From positions 1 to 36,385 of the forward strand of contig CAYNZH010000022.1 in NCBI GenBank assembly GCA_964401685.1: DNA of 36,385 nt, given 5' to 3'. This DNA is from DASRQK01 sp964401685. GTDB lineage: Bacteria; Bacteroidota; Bacteroidia; Sphingobacteriales; Sphingobacteriaceae. Below, one piece after another: positions 21,760 through 30,750 of this stretch. The stretch's first letter is position 1, and each line of letters begins with the position of its first letter. The notes below the pieces were generated by a model. It was not told where the DNA came from. It made no database searches and was given only the letters and a program-made list of their open reading frames with translations. The position numbers and the translations under genes were made by a program.

Positions 21760-23235
21760 ATGAAGAAGATACATAAACTCATACTGACGTCGTTTATCAG
21801 GCCGTTTTTGGTCACATTTTTTATTGTGATGTTTGTCCTGATGATGCTTTTCCTGTTCAAGTATATAGACGACTTGGTGGGGAAGGGATTTGAATGGTAT
21901 GTCATTCTTGAACTGCTGTGTTATGCTGCGGCGACTAACGTCGCTATGGCACTTCCTCTTTCTATGCTTCTTTCGGCCATCATGACCTTCGGAAATCTGG
22001 GCGAAAGCTACGAGCTGGTGGCCATCAAAGCTGCTGGCGTTTCCCTCCGAAAAGCGATGATGCCCCTGTTTATTATTGTGGCTCTGTTTGGCGCAGCAGC
22101 CTTTGCGTTCTCGGACCGGATATTGCCTGTTGCAAATCTAAAAATGGGCTCTCTGCTTTATGACGTTCGGGAGAAACAAGCCGACTTTCTGATCAAACCC
22201 GGTATTTTCAATAATGCTATCCCGGGGTACTCAATTCGCGCACAAAGTAAAAGCAAGGACGGAAAAATCCTGTACGACCTGATGATTTACGATCACCAGT
22301 CTAACACCAATGCCAATAATGTCCTGCTCGCGAAGGAAGGGTATATGTACAATTCTCCGGACAACAATTACATGATCCTCAAATTGAAGGACGGTGTGCG
22401 CTATGAGGATAGCCGTGCAAGAAATGCACAGCACTATGACCCCCGGCAGCAGTTTACCCGCTTTTACTTCGAAGAAACGGAGCAGAAGTTCAATATGGAA
22501 GTCTTTCAGATGAAGCGTACGGACGAATCGCTCTTCAAGAGTCATCATGCCATGCTGAACCTCAAGCAACTAAATCAGTATACGGACTCCACAAGCAGAG
22601 AGCTGGACAGCGTGCGTGCCACAGTATATCCGGAGATCGAAAGCTACTATTTTTTCTTTAACACGTATTACAATAATTCAGAAAATCTGACTTCTAAGAA
22701 GACGAACACGGCAGAATTTGAAGGCGCGATAGTGGATCAGCTGCCCAAGGGTACCAGGGATCTCGTGCTCACCTCGGCCATTAGTCAGGTGTCGTACATT
22801 ACAAATACCCTAGATATTAAGGCTACCGAGGAAAAGATTTTTTTGGACAGAAACCTCCGTTATGACATAGAATGGCAGCGTAAGTTTACTTTAGCTGTAT
22901 CCTGCCTGCTTCTTTTCGGTATAGGGGCGCCTCTGGGTGCAATCATTCGAAAGGGTGGGCTGGGCCTCCCTGTTGTCGTTGCTATCGTTTTCTTTTTGAT
23001 CTATCATATTCTCTCCACTGTGAGTGAGAAATCTGCTAAAGAAGGAAACATTGATGTTGTTTTCGGGATGTGGTTGGCGATCATTATCCTCACTCCTCTC
23101 GCAATCTTCCTGACCTACAAAGCGACCACCGATTCTTCGCTTTTCGATGCCGAACAGTACAAACTAAAACTTGAAAAATTCTTGAATTCCATCAGGCAAA
23201 AATGGAGTCGGGCTAATCCACGGACCACGAATTAA
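21760..23235 (+). CDS. LptF/LptG family lipopolysaccharide export permease
   Basis: Inner-membrane part of the LptB2FG ABC transporter, which extracts lipopolysaccharide and sends it to the outer membrane. The 491-aa protein has the YjgP/YjgQ layout: three N-terminal membrane helices (about 12-35, 46-75, 100-120; motif LGESYELVAIKAAGVSLRKAM), a large periplasmic beta-jellyroll region (about 125-375) and three C-terminal helices (from about 380, starting KFTLAVSCLLLFGIGAPLGAIIRKGG). It is longer than E. coli LptF (366 aa) because of an insert in the periplasmic part. LptF and LptG cannot be told apart here. The other half of the pair and LptB are not in the window. Confidence 0.92.
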   Translation: MKKIHKLILTSFIRPFLVTFFIVMFVLMMLFLFKYIDDLVGKGFEWYVILELLCYAAATNVAMALPLSMLLSAIMTFGNLGESYELVAIKAAGVSLRKAMMPLFIIVALFGAAAFAFSDRILPVANLKMGSLLYDVREKQADFLIKPGIFNNAIPGYSIRAQSKSKDGKILYDLMIYDHQSNTNANNVLLAKEGYMYNSPDNNYMILKLKDGVRYEDSRARNAQHYDPRQQFTRFYFEETEQKFNMEVFQMKRTDESLFKSHHAMLNLKQLNQYTDSTSRELDSVRATVYPEIESYYFFFNTYYNNSENLTSKKTNTAEFEGAIVDQLPKGTRDLVLTSAISQVSYITNTLDIKATEEKIFLDRNLRYDIEWQRKFTLAVSCLLLFGIGAPLGAIIRKGGLGLPVVVAIVFFLIYHILSTVSEKSAKEGNIDVVFGMWLAIIILTPLAIFLTYKATTDSSLFDAEQYKLKLEKFLNSIRQKWSRANPRTTN

Positions 23236-23241
23236 TTTCCG

Positions 23242-23249
23242 TATCTTTG
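23242..23249 (+). promoter_or_regulatory. -7 promoter element of ribBA
   Basis: TATCTTTG, exact TAnnTTTG match, 30 nt before the ATG. The leader is far too short for an FMN riboswitch. Confidence 0.55.
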
Positions 23250-23279
23250 TGATAAAATTTACAAAGATTTCAAATTATC

Positions 23280-24494
23280 ATGGAATTTAAATTAGACACG
23301 ATCGAAGATGCGATCGAAGACATAAAAAAAGGAAAAGTCATTATTGTTGTCGATGACGAAGACAGGGAAAATGAAGGTGATTTTGTGACTGCGGCTGAAA
23401 ATGCCACGCCAGAAGTGATCAACTTTATGGTAACTCATGGACGGGGGCTGGTGTGTGCGCCACTGACGGAAGATCGCTGCCAGGAGCTGAATCTTGGCCT
23501 GATGGTACACAATAATACGGCGGTGTACGAAACAAATTTCACCGTATCTGTAGATCTTTTGGGCTATGGCTGTACGACGGGAATTTCCGCTTCTGATCGC
23601 TCAAAAACCATCAAAGCACTGATCAATCCAGACATCAAACCTGAAGAGTTTGGCAGACCGGGACATATATTCCCCCTTATCGCTAAGAACGGTGGTGTAT
23701 TACGGCGGACGGGGCACACGGAAGCAACAGTAGATATTGCTAGACTAGCCGGGTTTGAGCCCGCTGGTGTTTTGGTCGAAATTCTCAAGGACGATGGAGA
23801 AATGGCACGACTTCCTGACCTAATGGAAGTGGCAAAGAAATTCGACCTACGAATCATATCGATCAAAGACTTGATCGAATACCGCCTCAGAAAAGATTCG
23901 CTGATACAACGGGAGGTTTCAGTCAGTTTGCCCAGTCAGTGGGGCGATTTTATCTTGACGGCTTATACCGAGAAAATTAGCGGTGAGCAGCACATTGCCC
24001 TACACAAAGGCAGTTGGGAGCCTAACGAGCCGGTCTTGGTACGGGTACACAGTTCCTGCATTACCGGAGACATTTTTGGTTCCTGCCGTTGCGATTGTGG
24101 GCCGCAGCTTCATAAAGCTATGGAAATGATAGAGAAGGAGGGCAAAGGCCTTATTGTATATATGCATCAGGAAGGCCGCGGAATTGGGCTGGTCAACAAA
24201 TTGCATGCGTACAATCTCCAGGAAGAAGGTCTGGACACGGTTGATGCAAACCTCAAACTAGGATTTAGGGCCGACCACCGTGATTACGGTGTTGGTGCTC
24301 AGATACTCAGAGATTTGGGCGTCAGCAAAATGCGTTTGATGAGCAACAATCCTACTAAGAGAGCCGGCTTGATTGGTTATGGCTTAGAAATCGTCGAGAA
24401 CATTCCCATCGAAATACTTCCTAACAGCTACAACACCAATTACTTAATGACAAAACGAGACAGAATGGGTCATACCATTCTAAAAGATATTTAA
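23280..24494 (+). CDS. ribBA: Bifunctional DHBP synthase / GTP cyclohydrolase II
   Basis: Makes both precursors of riboflavin: 3,4-dihydroxy-2-butanone 4-phosphate from ribulose 5-phosphate, and the pyrimidine from GTP. The 404-aa protein has the RibB half (1-200) with the acidic loop VVDDEDRENEGDFV and GHTEATVDIARLAG, and the RibA half (205-404) with zinc ligands Cys260, Cys271 and Cys273 in SSCITGDIFGSCRCDCG and the catalytic HQEGRGIGL. All key residues seem present in both halves. It has its own promoter; no other rib gene is in the window. Confidence 0.97.
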   Translation: MEFKLDTIEDAIEDIKKGKVIIVVDDEDRENEGDFVTAAENATPEVINFMVTHGRGLVCAPLTEDRCQELNLGLMVHNNTAVYETNFTVSVDLLGYGCTTGISASDRSKTIKALINPDIKPEEFGRPGHIFPLIAKNGGVLRRTGHTEATVDIARLAGFEPAGVLVEILKDDGEMARLPDLMEVAKKFDLRIISIKDLIEYRLRKDSLIQREVSVSLPSQWGDFILTAYTEKISGEQHIALHKGSWEPNEPVLVRVHSSCITGDIFGSCRCDCGPQLHKAMEMIEKEGKGLIVYMHQEGRGIGLVNKLHAYNLQEEGLDTVDANLKLGFRADHRDYGVGAQILRDLGVSKMRLMSNNPTKRAGLIGYGLEIVENIPIEILPNSYNTNYLMTKRDRMGHTILKDI

Positions 24495-24568
24495 TATTAT
24501 CCATATTATCTCGTTTTATTAATTTATTATTAATATATTTGCTCCACTAGAAAGATCGCGAAATATTC

Positions 24569-24603
24569 AACGTATTTTACCAATTTTTTTAGTTTTCTAC
24601 GTT
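24569..24603. promoter_or_regulatory. Inverted repeat overlapping the recA promoter region
   Basis: AACGTATTTTAC (24569-24580) and GTTTTCTACGTT (24592-24603) are inverted copies of AACGTAnnnnAC, the second ending 8 bp before the -7 element. The position would suit a repressor such as LexA, but the match to any known SOS box is not claimed. Confidence 0.35.
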
Positions 24604-24611
24604 TTAATTTT

Positions 24612-24619
24612 TATATTTG
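24612..24619 (+). promoter_or_regulatory. -7 promoter element of recA
   Basis: TATATTTG, exact TAnnTTTG match, 19 nt before the ATG. A second TATATTTG lies at 24534-24541 and could be a further promoter, though the region is AT-rich. Confidence 0.55.
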
Positions 24620-24638
24620 TCAAACAAACACTAAAAAC

Positions 24639-25631
24639 ATGAGCAATCAAGATAAGTTAAAAGCTTTGCAGCTGACCTTAGATAAGCTGGAGAAATCATA
24701 CGGTAAGGGCGCAATCATGAAATTGGGCGATTCAGTCGTAGAACCTCTGGACTCTATTTCTACTGGTTCTCTAGGACTGGACATCGCCTTAGGTATAGGT
24801 GGCGTGCCCAAAGGCCGCGTGATAGAGATTTATGGTCCGGAATCATCAGGTAAAACGACCTTGGCAACGCATATCATCGCCGAGGCACAGAAAGGCGGAG
24901 GGATCGCAGCATTTATAGACGCAGAACATGCTTTTGATAAGTATTATGCTCAAAAACTCGGTGTTGACATCGAGAATCTCTTGATTTCTCAGCCTGACAA
25001 TGGGGAACAGGCCTTGGAAATTGCTGACAACCTGATCCGCTCTGGAGCTATCGACGTTATCGTGATTGATTCTGTCGCTGCACTGGTTCCCAAAGGAGAA
25101 ATCGAGGGCGAAATGGGTGACTCAAAAATGGGATTACAAGCGCGTTTGATGTCACAGGCACTAAGAAAACTAACAGGGACGATTGCAAAGACAAATTGCT
25201 GCTGCATCTTCATCAATCAACTGCGCGAAAAAATTGGGGTTATGTTTGGCAATCCCGAGACCACGACGGGTGGAAATGCACTAAAATTCTATGCATCTGT
25301 CAGATTGGATATTCGCCGAATGGCTCAAATTAAAGACGCGGATGAGGTAGCCGGCAATCGAGTCAAGGTCAAGATTGTAAAAAACAAAGTTGCTCCGCCA
25401 TTCAGGATTGCAGAATTTGATATTATGTTTGGTGAAGGTATCTCAAAGGTCGGAGAAATTATCGATCTGGGGGTAGAATACAATGTGATCAAAAAGTCAG
25501 GTTCATGGTTCAGTTATGGGGAGACCAAATTGGGACAGGGTCGCGATGCTGTAAAAAATCTTCTGCTGGACAATCCCGACCTAATGGATGAACTTGAAAA
25601 TAAAATCAAAGCGGAATTATCTCCAAACTAA
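24639..25631 (+). CDS. recA: Recombinase RecA
   Basis: Forms filaments on single-stranded DNA for homologous recombination and triggers LexA self-cleavage in the SOS response. The 330-aa protein begins MSNQDKLKALQLTLDKLEKSYGKGAIMKLG and has Walker A GPESSGKTTL, VIVIDSVAALVPKGEIEG (Walker B and loop 1) and the loop-2 segment IFINQLREKIGVMFGNPETTTGGNALKF. The C-terminal acidic tail is short. It is monocistronic as far as can be seen, with an inverted repeat at its promoter. No intein or insertion. Confidence 0.98.
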   Translation: MSNQDKLKALQLTLDKLEKSYGKGAIMKLGDSVVEPLDSISTGSLGLDIALGIGGVPKGRVIEIYGPESSGKTTLATHIIAEAQKGGGIAAFIDAEHAFDKYYAQKLGVDIENLLISQPDNGEQALEIADNLIRSGAIDVIVIDSVAALVPKGEIEGEMGDSKMGLQARLMSQALRKLTGTIAKTNCCCIFINQLREKIGVMFGNPETTTGGNALKFYASVRLDIRRMAQIKDADEVAGNRVKVKIVKNKVAPPFRIAEFDIMFGEGISKVGEIIDLGVEYNVIKKSGSWFSYGETKLGQGRDAVKNLLLDNPDLMDELENKIKAELSPN

Positions 25632-25729
25632 TCTTTGTATTTATTTCGTTAGATTAGCCGAAAACACGAGCATATCGGATTAATTAGTTAGATTTACGAC
25701 TTTAACGGTTGGCAAAACTGCTATTTAGA

Positions 25730-26092
25730 ATGATGTTCCGGCACAAATTGAGGGTTTTATTTGCTTATGCACAGGCATTGCTACTAATGACAATCATTGG
25801 TAGTGGGATGCTCTTTATGCATAAGCATCAAACCTCTACTGGTGAGATCGTCATTCACGTTCACCCTTATAATCTCAAAACCGATCCGGATGCGACCAAG
25901 CATCACCAAACGGAAGACGAAATACATTTCCTGGATGTAGTTTTCAGCGGTTCGTACTTACACCTTGAGTGGGTAGGTTTTGAAGCGATAGCCCCGAAGC
26001 TCATCGAAGAGGAAAAATCGGCTTACACGGACTATATTCCACTTCTAACCGAACACCAGTTTAATTCAAAAAGAGGACCTCCTCTTTGCTAA
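25730..26092 (+). CDS. His-rich membrane-anchored protein next to a TonB receptor
   Basis: Not a named family to my knowledge. The 120-aa product has one N-terminal membrane segment or uncleaved signal (about 9-30), then a stretch with seven histidines within 36 residues (His31, 33, 43, 45, 58, 59, 66), including IHVHPYNL, and ends in a polar tail with a C-terminal Cys. Small proteins with an H-x-HP-Y/F motif and a second His cluster are found beside TonB receptors in other Bacteroidota (from memory). A periplasmic metal-binding role is inferred. The ATG at 25730 is used; an in-frame TTG lies 21 nt upstream. The TonB receptor starts 68 nt downstream. Confidence 0.65.
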   Translation: MMFRHKLRVLFAYAQALLLMTIIGSGMLFMHKHQTSTGEIVIHVHPYNLKTDPDATKHHQTEDEIHFLDVVFSGSYLHLEWVGFEAIAPKLIEEEKSAYTDYIPLLTEHQFNSKRGPPLC

Positions 26093-26160
26093 AATAATCA
26101 AAAACAATTTTTAGTAATTTTATTTTTATTGATTTTTTTTAGCAAAAGAATTAAACTTCT

Positions 26161-28506
26161 ATGTATAAACATATTGTTATTGCCCTGTGCTGTCTCTTTA
26201 CAGCTGCAGGTTTGAATGCCCAAGAAACGGCAACACTGACTGGAAGAATAGCCTTATCGGACGGAACTCCGATTGAAGGCGTAACAGTTACATTAGAGAA
26301 AACCAATTTTGTAACGAAAACGGATGAGCAAGGTACATTTCATCTAGCCAACATACCTGCAGGAAGCTATCATTTACAACTTAGTGCAATTGGATTCCAA
26401 CAGTATAGAAAAAACATCAATCTTCGCAGCGGCGAGTCTCTAGATCTACAGGAAACCCTTCACGAGGATAACCTGAGCATCAATGAAATTGTGGTAAGTG
26501 CGACCCGGTACGGCGTCAATCGGCGTGAAGCACCGGTTATCGTCAATGTAATCAGCCCGAGGATCTTCAATGCCACCCAGTCTGTGGCCATGTCAGAGAC
26601 GTTGAATTTTCAGCCAGGAGTGCGGGTTGAAACAAACTGCCAGAACTGCGGATTCTCTCAAGTCCGATTAAATGGCTTGGAAGGTGGCTATTCTCAGATT
26701 TTGATCAATAGCAGGTCGGTGTTCAGCGCGTTGAACAGTGTCTACGGACTGGATCAGATTCCGACCAGTATGGTGGATCGTATTGAGGTGGTTCGCAGTG
26801 GAGGTTCCGCGCTTTTTGGCTCTAACGCTATTGCGGGGACGATTAACATTATCACAAAAGATCCCGTCGAGAACAACTGGCAGATCGGGATGACCAATTC
26901 CTTGATCGATGGGCAGGCCTGGGATAATACCCTGGATTTCAATTCTTCGCTAATTTCGGACGACTTGATGAACGGCGTGACCTTTTACGGCATGAACCGA
27001 AACAGACAAGCCTACGATTACAATGGAGATGGATTCACCGAGATGACCAAAATGAGCAACACAACCTTCGGCTCAAAAGCATTCTACAGAACCAGCGAAT
27101 TTGACAAGCTGACTCTAGATATGAGTGTGATCAATGAATTTAGACGTGGAGGAGATCAATTGAATTTGGCGCCTCATCTTACAGATATTACCGAGCAATT
27201 GGATCATAAGACCTTGATTGGAGGTCTGAGCTATGATAGATTTAGTCGGGATTTCAAAAACAAGTTCTCCGCTTATGTATCGGCTCAAAGAACAGATAGA
27301 GGTAGCTACTATGGTGGTTTAGCGGGCAATTATACGGCAGCAGATAGCTTGGCCGCAGCTAATGCCTATGGAGATACCGATGATTTTTCAATTGTCAGCG
27401 GCGTGCAGTTCACAAAAACATTTGTCAACGACGTGATCACGGCAGGCGTCGAGCATCAGTACAACAAAACCCGAGACGAGATAGGCGGCTACAATAGGTT
27501 GGTAGATCAAAAAAATAACAATATTGGAGCATACGCGCAGTACGAATGGAAACCCTGGGAGGATCTGACGGCTCTGATCGGAGCGAGATACGACCAGGTA
27601 AACGTAGATGGCACCTACCGCCTCAAAGATTTGAACCGAACCTCCGACGTTAGTACGCATTCATTCAGTCCGCGCTTCACGTTATTGTACGATATTACAT
27701 CCGAACTTCAGTTTAGAGGAGGATATGCACGCGGTTTCAGAGCACCACAGGCCTTCAACGAGGACATGCACGTCTCCTCCGCGGGTGGACAACAGGTATT
27801 TGTGCTTATCTCCAACGATCTGGACACCGAGTATTCAAATGCTTACACCGGATCCTTCAACTATACAAAGAGTTTTGGTGCAAACCAGATAAATGCTTTG
27901 GTAGAGGGTTTCTACACGGATTTACTAAATCCTTTTACGACCGTCAGAACCAATATTCTGGACGAAGTAATTCTGGACGAAATGCGTAATGGTGAAGGAG
28001 CATATGTTGCCGGAACAAACATTGAGTTTAGCTTTGCGCCATCGTCAAAATACAGCTTTCAAGCAGGAGGAACCTACCAGCAATCAAGGTATAGAACACC
28101 CCAAACAATCATTGAGGAAGACGAGACAACAGGTGAGAATGCCATCACGGTGACGAGGTTTGTGCGTTCACCGAACATGTATGGATTTCTGAATAGCAAT
28201 TGGAAACCAATAGAACCACTATCCCTCGATGTGACCGGAGTTTACACAGGTTCTATGCTCGTTCCTCACCAGGTCAATCGTACGTTGACCGAGTCAGGGA
28301 ATTTTATGGAAATCAACTTCCGATTGGGCTACCTGTTTTCAGTGAATGAGCATTTTAACATTGAAATGAGCGCAGGCGTGCAGAACATGTTCAATAGCTA
28401 TCAAAAAGACTTCGATACGGGGCCAAACCGGGACTCTGATTATGTTTACGGCCCCTCACGTCCGAGAACATTCTTTTTTGGCTTGAAAATTGGGCACTTT
28501 CATTGA
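26161..28506 (+). CDS. TonB-dependent outer-membrane receptor with CarboxypepD_reg domain
   Basis: A 22-stranded outer-membrane porin gated by TonB. The 781-aa protein has a signal peptide (1-20), a CarboxypepD_reg-like beta domain (22-105: LTGRIALSDGTPIEGVTVTLEKTNFVTKTDEQGTF split over its strands), a TonB-box-like segment INEIVVSATR (about 107-116), a plug domain (about 120-235) and a barrel to the end, with C-terminal Phe-His-type residues (GLKIGHFH). The plug contains ETNCQNCGFSQVRLNGLEG with a CxxC pair at Cys160/163, typical of one receptor group in Bacteroidota. No SusD partner follows, so this is not a glycan-type receptor. Metal complex, heme or cobalamin are candidate substrates. 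The His-rich protein upstream and Trx protein 25 nt downstream favour a metal. Substrate not established. Confidence 0.93.
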   Translation: MYKHIVIALCCLFTAAGLNAQETATLTGRIALSDGTPIEGVTVTLEKTNFVTKTDEQGTFHLANIPAGSYHLQLSAIGFQQYRKNINLRSGESLDLQETLHEDNLSINEIVVSATRYGVNRREAPVIVNVISPRIFNATQSVAMSETLNFQPGVRVETNCQNCGFSQVRLNGLEGGYSQILINSRSVFSALNSVYGLDQIPTSMVDRIEVVRSGGSALFGSNAIAGTINIITKDPVENNWQIGMTNSLIDGQAWDNTLDFNSSLISDDLMNGVTFYGMNRNRQAYDYNGDGFTEMTKMSNTTFGSKAFYRTSEFDKLTLDMSVINEFRRGGDQLNLAPHLTDITEQLDHKTLIGGLSYDRFSRDFKNKFSAYVSAQRTDRGSYYGGLAGNYTAADSLAAANAYGDTDDFSIVSGVQFTKTFVNDVITAGVEHQYNKTRDEIGGYNRLVDQKNNNIGAYAQYEWKPWEDLTALIGARYDQVNVDGTYRLKDLNRTSDVSTHSFSPRFTLLYDITSELQFRGGYARGFRAPQAFNEDMHVSSAGGQQVFVLISNDLDTEYSNAYTGSFNYTKSFGANQINALVEGFYTDLLNPFTTVRTNILDEVILDEMRNGEGAYVAGTNIEFSFAPSSKYSFQAGGTYQQSRYRTPQTIIEEDETTGENAITVTRFVRSPNMYGFLNSNWKPIEPLSLDVTGVYTGSMLVPHQVNRTLTESGNFMEINFRLGYLFSVNEHFNIEMSAGVQNMFNSYQKDFDTGPNRDSDYVYGPSRPRTFFFGLKIGHFH

Positions 28507-28531
28507 TACAAAACGGAAAGGATGACCTGAA

Positions 28532-29047
28532 ATGGTGAGGTATATGATAATGCTTGCTGTATGGGCAAGTCTCGTCGGGCCGCAGACCGTAAAGCACTCC
28601 TCCTGGAAGGAAAAGCACCAGATAAATTGGCTGGCGTTTGACCAATTAGAGGAGAGTCTGTCAAAAAACGAGAACAAGGAAAAATTGATCTTGATCAGTT
28701 TCCATACGGACTGGTGCACCTATTGTCGGAAAATGGACCGGGAAATCTATCCCGACCCAGAGATTTCAACACTTGTCAACGATCATTTTATCGCAGTGAA
28801 ATTTGATGCGGAAACCCGGGATACTATAGCCTTTGATGGTCAACTATTCACCAATCCGAATCCGCCCAGAAGAAATGGCCCACACACATTGACCATGCTG
28901 TTGGCATCCAGAAATGGTCGTTATTCAGTACCCGTGACAATGATCCTGGACGCAGAGTTTAACGTACTCGCCAGGAGTTTTGACTACATGGGCAAGAAAA
29001 AAATGCAGGCATTTCTACGAGAATCACTGAAACATAAGCGCCCATAA
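28532..29047 (+). CDS. Exported thioredoxin-fold protein with CTYC motif
   Basis: A 171-aa protein with a weak signal peptide (MVRYMIMLAVWASLVGP) and a thioredoxin-like domain (about 40-165). The redox motif is TDWCTYCRKMDRE (Cys62, Cys65), followed by a cis-Pro-type segment YSVPVTMILD. It resembles the SoxW/DUF255-like single-Trx proteins that keep periplasmic cysteines reduced. It lies 25 nt after the TonB receptor on the same strand and is very likely co-transcribed. That receptor also has a CxxC motif in its plug, so it may be the partner; this is inference. Confidence 0.85.
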   Translation: MVRYMIMLAVWASLVGPQTVKHSSWKEKHQINWLAFDQLEESLSKNENKEKLILISFHTDWCTYCRKMDREIYPDPEISTLVNDHFIAVKFDAETRDTIAFDGQLFTNPNPPRRNGPHTLTMLLASRNGRYSVPVTMILDAEFNVLARSFDYMGKKKMQAFLRESLKHKRP

Positions 29048-29101
29048 TGAAAAACAGGAAGTTAAATAGTGTTAATTCCTAAAAAAATCATATTATTTAA
29101 A

Positions 29102-29109
29102 TAACTTTG
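29102..29109 (+). promoter_or_regulatory. -7 promoter element of the FKBP lipoprotein operon
   Basis: TAACTTTG, exact TAnnTTTG match, 43 nt before the ATG at 29153. Confidence 0.5.
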
Positions 29110-29152
29110 CGACGGCACTTTGTGCGTTGATTACCATAAAAAGAAAGAAAGA

Positions 29153-29725
29153 ATGACGAATTTTAGAACGATGTTGGTTGCTGTACTGGCCGTCTCTCTA
29201 TCACTTACATCTTGCATGAAGGACGTAGACGTCTATGACCTGCAGGGACGTTTGGAGTTGGAGAAACAAATGATAGAGGAATATGTGGAGGAGAATATGC
29301 CAAACGCGTTGTTTAGCGAAGAAACCGGCATTTGGTACGAACTTATCGCAGAAGGTGAGCCAAACTCCTATGAATACAAAACCATAGGTGTAGGTGGAAA
29401 TCTAGAGGCGCCCATCATCTCGGTTAAATACAGAGTCGAACTACTGAACGGAGTCCTGATCGAAGAAAACGTCAAAGGGATGCAAAGCTCCCTTGCGAAC
29501 ATGATTCCTGCCTGGCAGATTATGTTCCTACCGAAAGTTGTTAATGGAATGAACACGACAGGGTTGACAGAGCATGGCATGCAAAAAGGATCCCATGTGC
29601 GGTTTGTGACCCCCTCGCCCTGGGCTTACAGGGATGCTGAAAATGGAAACATTCCCCCCAATTCACCCCTGTACTTTGAAATAGAGGTGCTTGACATCAA
29701 TCCACCATCCGGCAACTTTCAATAA
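29153..29725 (+). CDS. FKBP-like lipoprotein
   Basis: A 190-aa predicted lipoprotein (lipobox LSLTSC) with one FKBP-type peptidyl-prolyl isomerase domain (about 75-190), recognised from VKYRVELLNGVLIEENV, KVVNGMNTTGLTEHGMQKGSHVRFVTPSPWAYRD and IPPNSPLYFEIEVLDI. The conserved Phe-Asp of active FKBPs is replaced by Ile-Glu, and the active-site Trp is not found, so catalysis may be weak or lost and binding is more likely. The start is the ATG at 29153. The frame reaches 29120 without signal-peptide support. Nineteen nt upstream of a second FKBP lipoprotein. GldI, a gliding/secretion lipoprotein, is a distant comparison only. Confidence 0.8.
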   Translation: MTNFRTMLVAVLAVSLSLTSCMKDVDVYDLQGRLELEKQMIEEYVEENMPNALFSEETGIWYELIAEGEPNSYEYKTIGVGGNLEAPIISVKYRVELLNGVLIEENVKGMQSSLANMIPAWQIMFLPKVVNGMNTTGLTEHGMQKGSHVRFVTPSPWAYRDAENGNIPPNSPLYFEIEVLDINPPSGNFQ

Positions 29726-29743
29726 TTGACAGATTAAAAAAAA

Positions 29744-30661
29744 ATGAAATTTAGAAATATTTGGGCACCCCTGGCAGCATGTATGTTGATCGCTTCGGTT
29801 TTCTCCTGCGAAAAGAGAGAATATGAAACGATTGAAGAATTAGATGCGCGCAACATCAACGCCTATATTAGCAAAAACAACCTTCAGGTACACCGCTACA
29901 AGGAAACCGATCTTTACTATGAAGTCATCAGACCGGGCACGGGAAGGGCATTAAGCTACAGAGAATCCTATCCGATGGTATTTTCGGTCAAAAGCCTGGA
30001 TGGACAGTATCAAGCGACAGACACATTTAAGATGACCAATCGGTACTACGATTTTCTTGGTTATTTTCCCTTTGGCAATGGAGCGGCAGGCGGAAGTAAT
30101 TCGCCTGTAGAAAGAGTCAACGATCTAAAAGACGTTGTCAAAGATGTCTTGCAACAAAGCGGCGGAAGTATACGCATCATCGTGCCGTCGCGCTTGACCG
30201 CCTGGGGGCGTCAGGGCAACCGAGATTTGGGTATTCCACCAAATGCTTCCCTAGACTACACCATCAATGTTCACGATGATCTTCCGACCTATGAAGACGA
30301 GGTCCTGAAGACTGCGATAACACGTGCGGGCTTTCAACTGAGCGAGTTTGAGAAATCAGAGGATGGTATTTATTACAAAATCTTATCGCCCGGAACTGGC
30401 GCAGTGATCACCTCGGATTCCACAGTGGTGACAAATTATGTGCTAAGAACTCCAGACGGCGCCATCATGGAGCAAAATACGGACATGCGCATCAGTCTGG
30501 CGGGCGGTAGTATCGTTTCCTGGTCCAAGATGATCCCTCTTGTCAGAAAAGGTGGGAAAATTCGCTTTTTCACGCCTAGCACACAGGCATACGGTCCGTC
30601 AGGGACTACTTCGATCGCTCCTTTCCTGCAATTAGATTTTGAAGTCGAAGTAAAAAACTAA
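29744..30661 (+). CDS. Two-domain FKBP-like lipoprotein
   Basis: A 305-aa predicted lipoprotein (lipobox SVFSC) with two FKBP-like domains: the first about 55-180 (YYEVIRPGTG at its start, IRIIVPSRLTAWG inside) and the second about 210-305 (YYKILSPGTG, WSKMIPLVRKGGKIRFFTPSTQAYG). Both lack the usual Phe-Asp pair. It resembles Bacteroidota proteins grouped as DUF4827. It sits between the single-domain FKBP lipoprotein and a third lipoprotein on the same strand, so the three may act together at the outer membrane. Confidence 0.78.
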   Translation: MKFRNIWAPLAACMLIASVFSCEKREYETIEELDARNINAYISKNNLQVHRYKETDLYYEVIRPGTGRALSYRESYPMVFSVKSLDGQYQATDTFKMTNRYYDFLGYFPFGNGAAGGSNSPVERVNDLKDVVKDVLQQSGGSIRIIVPSRLTAWGRQGNRDLGIPPNASLDYTINVHDDLPTYEDEVLKTAITRAGFQLSEFEKSEDGIYYKILSPGTGAVITSDSTVVTNYVLRTPDGAIMEQNTDMRISLAGGSIVSWSKMIPLVRKGGKIRFFTPSTQAYGPSGTTSIAPFLQLDFEVEVKN

Positions 30662-30750
30662 ATGGCGGTGGGATTATTTTTTTGTAAGACTAAACTTTAT
30701 CGGAATTTTTGCGTCTTACTATAAAGAGATTATATCGACAGAAAAACGAC

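Noticed and set aside
23236..23279. FMN riboswitch before ribBA.
   Set aside because: Only about 30 nt separate the -7 element from the start codon, far less than the roughly 120 nt of an FMN riboswitch, and the conserved boxes are absent.
25632..25729. Cobalamin riboswitch before the His-rich gene and TonB receptor.
   Set aside because: The spacer is under 100 nt and lacks the conserved B12-box; only an imperfect ATTAGCCGA/TCGGATTAAT inverted repeat is seen.
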